NCBI RefSeq assembly: GCF_051020955.1
Contig: NW_027476672.1
Coordinates: forward strand, 62,001-126,000
Direction of reading: 5' to 3'
Source: Megalopta genalis
Lineage: Eukaryota; Arthropoda; Insecta; Hymenoptera; Halictidae
Length of the DNA stretch: 64,000 bases
The position numbers were made by a program, and so were the translations under genes. The notes below the pieces were generated by a model. It saw nothing but the letters and a program-made list of their open reading frames with translations, made no database searches and was not told the origin of the DNA. Below, piece by piece: positions 53,341-63,720 of this stretch (the first letter of the stretch is position 1; each line of letters begins with the position of its first letter).

Positions 53341-54030
53341 ATTTAGCTTTAGATACTTGCGATATAAGTGATATATGCTTCAAGTGCAGGGGAAACAAAC
53401 GAGTTACCTTTAATTCCAAGCAAAACAAATTATAAAGCTTCAAATCAATGCTATGTAGAAGGTTTAACTTCAAATCCAGGCGACAGAAATGATTTAGCTT
53501 TTGATACTTGCGATATAAGTGATATAGCTTCAATTGTAGAGGAAACAAACGAGTTAGCTTCAAATTCATGCAAAACACATGATTTAGCTTCAAATCAAAG
53601 CGATGTAGAAGTTATATCTTCAAATCCAAAAAAAACATGATTTAGCTTCAAATCAATGCGATGTAGAAGGTTTAGCTTCAAATCCATGCGAAACAAATGA
53701 TTTAGCATCAAACACTTGGTATATAAGTGTTATAGCTTCAAATGCAGACGAAACTAACGAGATGGCTCCAAATCCATGCGAAACACATGATTTAGCTTCA
53801 AATCAATGCGATGTAGATGGATTAGCTTCAAGTCCATGCGAGACAAATGATTTAGCATGAGATACTTGCGATATAACCGAAATAGCTTCAAATGCAGGGG
53901 AAACAAACGAGTTAGCTTCAAATACATGCGAAACACATGATTTAGCTGCAAATCAATGCGATGTAGAAGGTTTAGCTTCAAATCCATGCGAAACAAATGA
54001 TTTAGCATCAGATACTTGCGATATAACTGA

Positions 54031-54310
54031 AATATCTTCAAATGCAGACGAAACAAACGAGTTAGCATAAATTCCATTCAAAACACATGATTTAGCTGCA
54101 AATCAATGCTATGTAGATGGTTTAGGTTCAAATCCATGAGACACAAATGATTTAGCTTCAGATACTTGCGATATAACTGAAATATCTTCAAATGCAGACG
54201 AAACAAACGAGTTAGCATAAATTCCATTCAAAACACATGATTTAGCTGCAAGTCAATGCTATGTAGATGGTTTAGGTTCAAATCTATGAGACACAAATGA
54301 TTTAGCTTCA
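54031..54310. repeat. 150-bp (one pentamer) tandem duplication
   Basis: The segment starting at 54,031 is repeated at 54,181, an offset of exactly 150 bp. Rare variants are shared: aaatatcttc, gcataaattccattc, gctatgtagatgg and catgagacac. Two differences are visible (aaatc versus aagtc, aatcc versus aatct). This directly shows the pentamer acting as a duplication unit. Confidence 0.93.
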
Positions 54311-55103
54311 GATACTTGCGATATAAGTGCTATAGCTTCAAGTGCAGGGAAACAAACGAGTTAGCTTCAAACACTTGCGATATAAGTGATATAGCTTCAA
54401 ATGCAGACGAAGTAAACGAGTTAGCTTCAAATCCATGCGAAACACATGATTTAGCAGCAAATAAATGCGGAGTAGAAGGATTAGCTTCAAATCCATGCGA
54501 AACAAAAGATTTTTCATGAAATACTTGCGATACAAGTGATATAGCTTCAAATGCAGACGAATCAAACGAGTTAGCTTTAAAATCCATGCGATACACACGA
54601 TTTAGCACCAAATCAATGCGAAGTAGAAGGATTAGCTTCAAATCCAAGCGAAGCAAATGATTGAGCTTCAAACACTTGGGATATATGTGATATAGCTTCA
54701 AATGCATGCGAAACAAATGAGATAGCTTCAAATCCATGCGAAACACATGATTTAGCTGCAAATCAATGCGATGTAGAAGGTTTAGCTTCAAATCCATGCG
54801 AGACAAATGATTTAGCATCAGATACTTGCGATATAACTGATATAGCTTCAAATGCAGGGGAAACAAACGAGTTAGCATAAAATCCATGCAAAACACATGA
54901 TTTAGCTTCAAATCAATGCGATGTAGAAGGTTTAGCTTCAAATCCATGCGAAACAAATGATTTAGCTTCAAACACTTGTGATATAAGTGATATAGCTGCA
55001 AATGCAGACGAATCAAACGGGATAGCTTCAAAATCCATGCGATACATATCATTTAGCTTCAAATCGATACGATGTAGCAGGTTTTGCTTCAAATCCATGC
55101 GTA

Positions 55104-55261
55104 ACAAATGGTTTAGCTTCAAACACTTACGATATAAGTGATATAGCATCAAATGCAGGGGAAACAATCGAGTTAGCAACAAATCCATGCGAAACAAATG
55201 ATTTAGCTTCAAACACTTACGATATAAGTGATATAGCATCAAATGCAGGGGAAACAAACGA
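55104..55261. repeat. 90-bp (three-unit) tandem duplication
   Basis: Three successive units (a P1-type, a T unit with acttacgatata, an A unit with caggggaaac) occur twice in a row, with small differences such as caatcgag versus caaacgag. The event adds three units and breaks the five-unit cycle. Confidence 0.8.
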
Positions 55262-56129
55262 GTTAGCATCAAATCCATGCAAAACACATGATTTAGCTGC
55301 AAATCAATGCGATGTAAAAGGTTTAGCTTCAAATCCATGCGAAAAAAATGATTTAGCTTAAGATACTTGCGATATATGTGATACAGCTTCAAATGCAGGG
55401 GAAACAAACGAGTTAGCATCAACTCCATGCAAAACACATGATTTAGCTTCAAATCAAAGCGATGTAGAAGTTATATCTTCAAATCCAAAAAAAACATGAT
55501 TTAGCTTCAAATCAATGCGATGTAGAAGGTATAGATTCAAATCCAAGCGCAACACATGATTTAGCTTCAAATCAATGCGATGTAGAAGGTTTAGCATCAA
55601 ATCCACGCGAAACAAATGATTTACCTACAAACACTTGGAATATAAGTGATATAGCAGGAAATGCAGACGAATCAAACGGTGAAGCTCCAAAATCCATGCG
55701 ATACATATTATTTAACTTCAAATCGATACGAAGTAGATGGCTGAGCTTCAAATCCATGCGAAACAAATGATTTAGCTTCAGATACTTGCGATACACTGAT
55801 ATTGCTTCAAATGCAGGCGAAACTAACAAGTTAGCTTCAAATCCATGCGAAACACATGATTTAGCTTCAAACACTTGGGATATAAGTGATATAGCTTCAA
55901 ATGCAGACGAAACAAACGAGTTAGCTTCAAAGCCAAGCGAATCACATGATTTAGCTGTAAATCAATGTGATGTAGAAGGTTTAGCTTCAAATCCATGCGA
56001 GACAAATGATTTAGCATCAGATACTTGCGATATAACTGATATAGCTTCAAATGCAGGGGAAACAAACGAGTTAGCATAAAATCCATGCAAAACACATGAT
56101 TTAGCTTCGAATCAATGCGATGTAGTAGG

Positions 56130-57030
56130 TTTAGCTTCAAATCCATGCGAAACAAATGATTTAGCTTCAAACACTTGTGATATAAGTGATATAGCTGCAA
56201 ATGGAGACGAATCAAACGGGATAGCTTCAAAATCCATGCGATACATATCATTTAGCTTCAAATCGATACGATGTAGAAGGTTTAGCTTCAAATCCATGCG
56301 AAACAAATGATTTAGCTTCAAACACTTACGATATAAATGATATAGCATCAAATGCAGGCGAAACGAACGAGGTAGCTTCAAATCCATGCGAAACACATGA
56401 TTTAGCTGTAAATCAATCCGATGTAGAAGGTTTAGCTTCAAATCCATGCGAAACAAATGATTTAGCTTCAGATACTTGCGATATAACTGAAATAGCTTCA
56501 AATGCAGGGTAAACAAACGAGTTAGCATAAAATCCATACAAAACACATGATTTAGCTTCAAATCAATGCGGTCTAGATTGTTGAGCTTCAAATCCATGCG
56601 AAACAAATGATTTAGCTTCAAACACTTGTGATATAAGTGATATAGCTGCAAATGCAGACGAATCAAACGGGATAGCTTCAAAATCCATGCGATACATATC
56701 ATTTAGCTTCAAATCGATACGATGTAGAAGGTTTAGCTTCAAATCCATGCGAAACAAATGATTTAGCTTCAAACACTTACGATATACGTGATATAGCATC
56801 AAATGCAGGCGAAACGAACGAGTTAGCTTCAAATCCATGCGAAACACATGATTTAGCTGTAAATCAATCCGATGTAGAAGGTTTAGCTTCAAATCCATGC
56901 GAAACAAATGATTTAGCATCAGATACTTGCGATATAACTGAAATAGCTTCAAATGCAGGGTAAACAAACGAGTTAGCATAAAATCCATGCAAAACACATG
57001 ATTTAGCTTCAAATCAATGCGATCTAGAAT
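56130..57030. repeat. 451-bp tandem duplication
   Basis: 56,130-56,580 is followed by a copy at 56,581-57,030, an offset of 451 bp (15 units plus 1). Shared variants include gctgtaaatcaatccgatg, cagggtaaac and the tctagattgttgagc unit (tctagaatgttgagc in the second copy). The last variant also occurs near 58,853. Confidence 0.9.
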
Positions 57031-57369
57031 GTTGAGCTTCATATCCATGCGAAAGAAATGATTTAGCTTCAGATACTTGCGATATAACTGATATAGCTTC
57101 AAATGCAGGGGAAACAAACGAGTTGGCATCAAATCCATGCAAAACACATGATTTAGCTTCAAATCAATGCGATGTAGAAGGATTAGCTTCAAATCTATGC
57201 GAAACAAATGATTTATCATCAGATACTTGCGATATAACTGATATAGCTTCAAATGCAGGGGAAACAAACGAGTTAGCATCAAATCCATGCAAAACACATG
57301 ATTTAGCTGCAAATCAATGCGATGTAAAAGGTTTAGCTTCGAATCCAAGCGAAACACATGATTTAGCAT
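56563..57369 (-). other. Repeat-derived open frame (268 codons), probably not a gene
   Basis: Minus-strand decapeptide frame over the 451-bp duplication and following pentamers. Like the others it begins and ends inside ordinary units and changes frame at a 31-bp unit near its carboxy end. No domain is recognisable. Confidence 0.1.
57186..57335 (+). repeat. Exemplar 150-bp pentamer (P1-T-A-P2-Q), the second-order repeat
   Basis: This is a clean example of the five-unit cycle that recurs through the array. On the plus strand the units read, ten residues each: P1-like at 57186-57215 (ASNLCETNDL), T at 57216-57245 (SSDTCDITDI), A at 57246-57275 (ASNAGETNEL), P2 at 57276-57305 (ASNPCKTHDL) and Q at 57306-57335 (AANQCDVKGL). 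The same order is seen at about 5,522-5,671, 22,380-22,530 and 54,780-54,930. Elsewhere the cycle is commonly lengthened by an extra P2-Q pair (+60 bp) or shortened by a pair. The peptide names are only convenient labels for DNA variants and do not imply translation. A 150-bp period is close to nucleosome core length. Confidence 0.9.
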
Positions 57370-57695
57370 CAGATACTTGCGATATAACTAAAATAGCTTC
57401 AAATGCAGGGGAAACGAACGAGTTAGCATCAATTCCATGCAAAACACATGATTTAGCTTCAAATCAAAGCGATGTAGAATGTATATCTTCAAATCCGAAC
57501 GAAACACATGATTTAGCTTCAAATCAATGCGATATAGAAGGTATAGATTCAAATCCAAGCTCATCACATGATTTAGCTTCAAATCAATGCGATGTAGAAG
57601 GTTTAACTTCAAATCCATGCGAAACAAATGATTTACCTACAAACACTTGGGATATAAGTGATATAGCAGGAAATGCAGACGGATCAAACGGGGAA

Positions 57696-57726
57696 GCTTC
57701 AAAATCCATGCGATACATATCATTTA
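57696..57726. repeat. Example of the recurrent 31-bp phase-shifting unit
   Basis: The unit begins gcttcaaaatccatgcg, with one extra a, and ends catatcattta or cacatcattta. It recurs dozens of times, roughly once per higher-order sub-block from 2 kb to the end, and explains why most large offsets are a multiple of 30 plus a few bases. On the plus strand it shifts the ASNPCETNDL-type frame into a frame with a stop in each unit. On the minus strand it switches between the two open frames. Confidence 0.88.
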
Positions 57727-59924
57727 ACTTCAAATCGATACGAAGTAGAAGGCTTAGCTTCAAATCTATACGAAACAAATGATTTAGCTTCAGATACTTG
57801 CGATATAAGTGATATAGCATCAAATGCAGGCGAAACGACCGAGTTAGCTTCAAATCCATGCGAAACACATGATTTAGCTGCAAATCAATGTGATGTAGAA
57901 GGTTTAGCTTCAAATCCATGCGAAACAAATGATTTAGCATCAGCTACTTGCGATATAACTGATATAGCTTCAAATGCAGACGAATCAAACGAGTTAGCTT
58001 CAAAATCCATGCGATACACATCATTTAGCTTTAAATCCATGCGAAGTGGAAGGCTTAACTTCAAATCCATGCGAAACAAATGATTTAGGTTCAGATACTT
58101 GCGTAACATTGATATTGCTTCGAATGCAGGCGAAACTAACGAGTTAGCTTCAAATCCATGCGAAACAAATGATTTAGCTTCAAACACTTACGATATAAGT
58201 GATATAGCATCAAATGCAGGGGAAACAAACGAGTTAGCATCAAACAATTGTGATATAAGTGATATAGCTGCAAATGCAGACGAATCAAAAGGGATAGCTT
58301 CAAAATCCATGCGATACATATCATTTAGCTTCAAATCGATACGATGTAGAAGGTTTAGCTTCAAATCCATGCGAAACAAATGATTTAGCTTCAAATCAAT
58401 GCGATGTAGAAGGTTTAGCTTCAAATGCACGCGAAACAAATGATTTAGCTTCAAACACTTGCGATATAAGTGATATAGCTTCAAATGCAGGCGAAACGAA
58501 CGAGTTAGCTTCAAATCCATGCGAAACACATGATTTAAATGCGAATCAATGCGATGTAGAAGGTTTAGCTTCAAATCCATGCGAAACTAATGATTTAGCA
58601 TCAGATACTTGCGATATAACTGATATAGCTTCAAATGCAGGGGAAACAAACGAGTTAGCTTCAAATCCATGCGAAACACATGATTTAGACGCAAATCAAT
58701 GCGATGTAGAAGGTTTAGCTTCAAATCCATGCGAAGCAAATGATTTAGCATCAGATACTTGCGATATAACTGATATAGCTTCAAATGCAGGGTAAACAAA
58801 CGAGTTAGCATAAAATCCATACAAAACACATGATTTAGCTTCAAATCAATGCGATCTAGATTGTTGAGCTTCAAATCCATGCGAGACAAGTGATTTAGCA
58901 TCAGATACTTGCGATATAACTGATATAGCTTCAAATGCAGGGGAAACAAACGAGTTAGCATAAAATCCATGCAAAACACATGATTTAGCTTCAAATCAAT
59001 GTGATATAGAAGGTTCAGGTTCAAATCCATGCGAAACAAATGATTTAGCTCCAAACACTTTTGATATAAGTGATATAGCTGCAAATGCAGACGAATCAAA
59101 CGGGATTAACTTCAAAATCCATGCAATACATATCATTTAGCTTCAAATCGATACGAAGTAGAAGGCTTAGCTTCAAATCCATGCGAAACAAATGATTTAG
59201 GTTCAGATACTTGCGATACATTGATATTGCTTCAAATGCAGGCGCAACTAACGAGTTAGCTTCAAATCCATGCGAAACACATGATTTAGCTTCAAATCAA
59301 TGCGATGTAGAATGTTAAACTTCAAATCCACGCGAAACAAATGATTTAGCTTCAAACACTTGCGATATAAGTGATATAGCATCAAATGCAGGCGAAACGA
59401 ACGTGTTAGCTTCAAATCCGTGCGATACACATGATTTAGCTGCAAATCAATGCGATCTAGAAGGTTTAGCTTCAAATCCATGCGAAACAAATGATTTAGC
59501 ATTAGATACTTGCGATATAACTGATATAGCTTCAAATGCAGGCGAAACGACCGAATTAGCTTCAAATCCATGCGAAACACATGATTTAGCTGCAAATCAA
59601 TGCGATGTAGAAGGTATCGATTCAAAACCAAGCGCAACACATGATTTAGCTTCAAATCAATGGGATGTAGAAGGTTTAGTCTCAAATCCATGCGAGACAA
59701 ATGATTTAGCGTCAGATACTTGCGATATAACCGAAATAGCTTCAAATGCAGGGGAAACAAACGAGTTAGCATCAATTCCATGCAAAACACATGATTAAGC
59801 TTCAAATCAAAGCGATGTAGAAGGTATATCTTCAAATCCAAACGGAACACATGATTTAGCTTCAAATCAATGCGATGTAGAAGTTATAGATTCAAATCCA
59901 AGCGCAACACATGATTTAGCTTCG

Positions 59925-60418
59925 AATCAATGCGATGTAGAAGGATTAGCTTCAAATCCATGCGAAACAAATGATTTTGCTTCAAACGCTTGGAATATAT
60001 GTGATATAGCTTCAAATGCAGACGAACCAAACGAGTTAGCTTCATATCCATGCGAAACACATGATTTAGCTGCAAATCAATGCGATGTAGAAGGTTTAGC
60101 TTCAAATCCATGCGAAACAAATGATTTAGCATCAGATTAGTGCGATATAACTGATATAGCTTCAAATGCAGGGGAAACAAACCAGTTAGCATAAAATCCA
60201 TGCAAAACACATGATTTAGCTTCAAATCAATGCGATGTAGAAGGTTTAGTTTCAAATCCATGCGTAACAAATGATTTAGCTTCAAACACTTGTGATATAA
60301 GTGATATAGATGCAAATGCAGACGAATCAAACGGGATAGCTTCAAAATCCATGCGATACATATCATTTAGCTTCAAATCAATACGAAGTAGGAGGCTTAG
60401 CTTCAAATCCATGCGAAA
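59925..60418. repeat. 494-bp block left of the diverged segment (partner at 63227-63720)
   Basis: The block recurs 3,302 bp downstream with about five substitutions (for example gattttgc versus gatttagc, catatcc versus caaatcc, catgattta versus catggttta), roughly 99% identity. Shared rarities are cagattagtgcg, aaaccagttagc and gaagtaggaggc. The two copies bracket the diverged segment. Confidence 0.9.
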
Positions 60419-60639
60419 CACATGATTTAGCTACAAATCAATGCCGTTTGGAAGGTTTAGCTTCAAATACATGCGAAACACATGAATTAGCAGCAAATCA
60501 TTGCGATGTAGAAGGTTTAGCTTCAAATCCATGCGAAACCAATGATTTAGCTTTAGATACTTCCGATATAAATGACATAGCTTCAAATGCGGACGAAACA
60601 AACGAGTCAGCTTCAAATCCATGCGAAATTACTGGTTTA

Positions 60640-62000
60640 GCTACAAATACACGTGATATATATTATTTAGCTACAACTGCATGCGAAACAAATGAATTAG
60701 CATCAAATCCAAGCAAAACACATGATTATGCTTCAAATCAAAGCTATGTAGAAGGTTTAGTTTCAAATCCATGCGACACAAACGATTTAGCTTCAGATAC
60801 TTGCGATGTAAGAGATATAGCTTCAAATGCAGACGAATCACACGAGTTAGCTTCAAATTCATGCAAGAAACATGATTAAGCTTCGAATCAGTGCTATGTA
60901 GAAGGTTTAGCTTTAAATCCATGAGACACAAACGATTTATTTTCAGATACTTGCGATATAAGTGATATAGCTTCAAATGCAGGGCAAACAAACGAGTTAG
61001 CTTCCAATACATGCTAAACACATGGTTTAGATACAGTCAATGCGATGTAGAAGGTTTAGATTCAAATTCACGCGAAACCAATGATTTAGATTCAAATCAA
61101 TTCGAAGTAGTAGGATTAGCTTCTAATCCATGCAAAACAAATGGTTTATCTTGAAATACTTGTGATATTAATGATTTTGCTTCAACTGCATGCGAAACAA
61201 ACGAGTTAGCTTCAAATCCAAGCGAAACACATGATTTAGCTTCAAATTCGTGCGAAGTAGAAGGCTTAGCTTCCATTCCATGAGAAGCAAATGGTTTAGC
61301 TTCAAATACTTGTGATATACATGATTTAGCTGCAACTTCATGCGAAACAAACGTGTTATCTTCAAATCCATCCGAAACACATGATTTAGTTTAATATTCA
61401 AGCGAAATAGATAGTTTAGATTCAGACTCTTGTGATAAGCATGATTTAGCTTCAACTGCATGCGAAACAAACGAGTTAGCTTCAAATCCAACGGGAAACA
61501 CATGATTTAGTTTCTAATCAATGCGAAGTAGTAGGCTTAGTTTCAAATCCAAGCGAAGCAAATGGTTTAGCATCAAATACTTATGATATACATGATTTAG
61601 CTACAACTGCATGCGAAATAAACGAGTTAGCTTCAAATCAATGCCAAGTAGACGGCTTAGCTACAAATCCATGCGAATCAAATGGTTTCACTTCGAATAC
61701 TTGTGATACACATCATTTAGATTCAACTGAATGCGAAACAAACGAGTTAGCTTCAAATCCTTTCGACATACATGATTTAGCTTCAAATCAATGCGAAGTA
61801 GAAGGCTGATCTACGAATCCATGCGAAACCAATAGTTTAGCTTCAAATTCATTCGAAACACATGGTTTAGGTTAATACTTATGCGTAACACAAGATTTAG
61901 GTTCAAATTCATTCGAAACACATGGTTTAGCTTAATATTCATAAGAAACAAATGGTTCAGATTCAAATATTAGTGATATACATTAGTTAGCTTCAACTGC
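60640..62000. repeat. Diverged repeat subfamily
   Basis: The 30-bp period is kept but the pentamer differs. A-type units read with a cysteine (ASTACETNEL, from aactgcatgcgaaac), T-type units read NTCDIHDL (gatatacatgattta), and there are EANGL and SETHDL units. Base variation is higher than elsewhere and stops are common, for example ccatgagaagc near 61,285 and ttagtttaatattc near 61,388. At about 61,861-61,960 there is an unusual stretch in which two units with ttaatactta/ttaatattca alternate with attcgaaacacatgg. Related units occur near 1,321, 60,661 and 63,880. Confidence 0.85.
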
Positions 62001-63226
62001 ATGCGAAACAAACGAGTTAGCTTCAAATCCAAGCGAAACACTTGATTTAGCTTCAAATCAATGCGATGTAGAAGGTTTAGCTTCAAATTCATGCGAAATA
62101 TATGATGTAGGTTCAGATACTTGCGATATAAGTGATATAGCTTCGAATTCAGACGAAACAAACGACTTAGCTTCAAATCAATACGATGTAGAAGGTTTAG
62201 CTTCAAATCCATGCGATGTACAATGCTTAGCTACAAATCCATGCGAAACAAATGAATTAGCTTCAAATCAATACGATGTAGAAGGTTTAGCTTCAAATCC
62301 ATGCGAAACAAATGATTTATCTTCAGATACTTGCGATATAAGTGATATAGCATCAAATGCAGGCAAAACGAACGAGTTAGCATGAAATCCAAACAAAACA
62401 CATGATTTAGCTTCAAATCAATGCGATGTAGACGGTTTAGCTTCAAATGCAAGTGAAACACATGATTTATCTTCAAATCCAAGCGAAACACATGATTTAA
62501 CTTTAAATCCATGCGAAGTAGAAGGCTTAGCTTCAAATTCAAGCGAAACTAATGATTTAGCTTCAGATACTTGCGATATAACTGATATAGTTTCAAATGC
62601 AGGGGGAACAAACGAGTTAGCATCAAATCCATGCAAAACATATGATTTAGCTTCAAATCAATGCGATGTAGAAGGTTTAGCTTCAAATCCATGCGAAACA
62701 AATGATTTAGCATCAGATACTGGCGATATAACTGATATAGCTTCAAATGCAGGGGAAACAAACGAGTTAACATCAAATCCATGCAAAACACATGATTTAG
62801 CTGCAAATCAATACGATGTAGATGGTTTAGCTTCAAATCCATGAGAAACAAATGATTTAGCATCAGATACTTGCGATATAACTGATATAGCTTCAAATGC
62901 AGGGGAAACAAACGAGTTAGCATTAAAACCATGCAAAACACATGATTTAGCTGCAAATCAATGCGATGTAGAAGGTTTAGCTTCAAATCCATGCGAAACA
63001 AATGTTTTAGCTTTAAATCCATGCGAAGTAGAAGGTTAAACTTCAAATCTATACGAAACAAATGATTTAGCATCAAACACTTGGGATGTAAGTGATATAG
63101 CTTCAAATGCCGACGAATCAAACGAGTTAGCATCAAATCCAAACGAATCACATGATTTAGCTTCAAAGCAATGCCATGTATGAAGGTTTAGCTTCAAATC
63201 CATGCGAAACAAATGATTTAGCTTCA
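62001..63226. repeat. Ordinary array segment right of the diverged block
   Basis: Standard P1-T-A-P2-Q pentamers resume. Three P2-type units in a row occur near 62,435-62,520 (gaaacacatgatttatc, gaaacacatgatttaac, gaagtagaaggctta). A 31-bp unit lies near 63,175 (catgtatgaagg). No gene. Confidence 0.8.
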
Positions 63227-63720
63227 AATCAATGCGATGTAGAAGGATTAGCTTCAAATCCATGCGAAACAAATGATTTAGCTTCAAACGCTTGGAATAT
63301 ATGTGATATAGCTTCAAATGCAGACGAACCAAACGAGTTAGCTTCAAATCCATGCGAAACACATGGTTTAGCTGCAAATCAATGCGATGTAGAAGGTTTA
63401 GCTTCAAATCCATGCGTAACAAATGATTTAGCATCAGATTAGTGCGATATAACTGATATAGCTTCAAATGCAGGGGAAACAAACCAGTTAGCATAAAATC
63501 CATGCAAAACACATGATTTAGCTTCAAATCAATGCGATGTAGAAGGTTTAGTTTCAAATCCATGCGTAACAAATGATTTAGCTTCAAACACTTGTGATAT
63601 AAGTGATATAGATGCAAATGCAGACGAATCAAACGGGATAGCTTCAAAATCCATGCGATACATATCATTTAGCTTCAAATCAATACGAAGTAGGAGGCTT
63701 AGCTTCAACTCCATGCGAAA
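63227..63720. repeat. 494-bp block right of the diverged segment (partner at 59925-60418)
   Basis: Near-identical partner of 59,925-60,418 in the same orientation. After it the sequence enters the gatacattgatattgc variant, also seen near 35,981, 55,791, 58,105 and 59,216, and then units of the diverged type at about 63,830-63,910. Confidence 0.9.

Larger units (their letters stand above)
57123..57782 (+). other. Longest plus-strand open frame (219 codons) of cysteine decapeptides
   Basis: This is the longest stretch where the plus frame remains open, about 20 decapeptides of the form A-S-N/D-x-C-D/E-x-x-D/E/G-L/I. The Cys position is empty in A units (NAGETNEL). It starts at an internal atg within a GCA-to-ATG-like context of an ordinary unit, and ends after a 31-bp unit shifts it into the stop-containing frame (SKSMRYISF, then stop). 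Composition is acidic and rich in Asn, Ser and Cys. There is no signal peptide or recognised domain. It most likely reflects the repeat and not a gene. Confidence 0.12.

Noticed and set aside
57216..57245. TATA-box promoters in T units (gatataagtgatata)
   Set aside because: The TATA-like string is part of every T unit and a by-product of the repeat. There is no associated start, gene or other promoter element.
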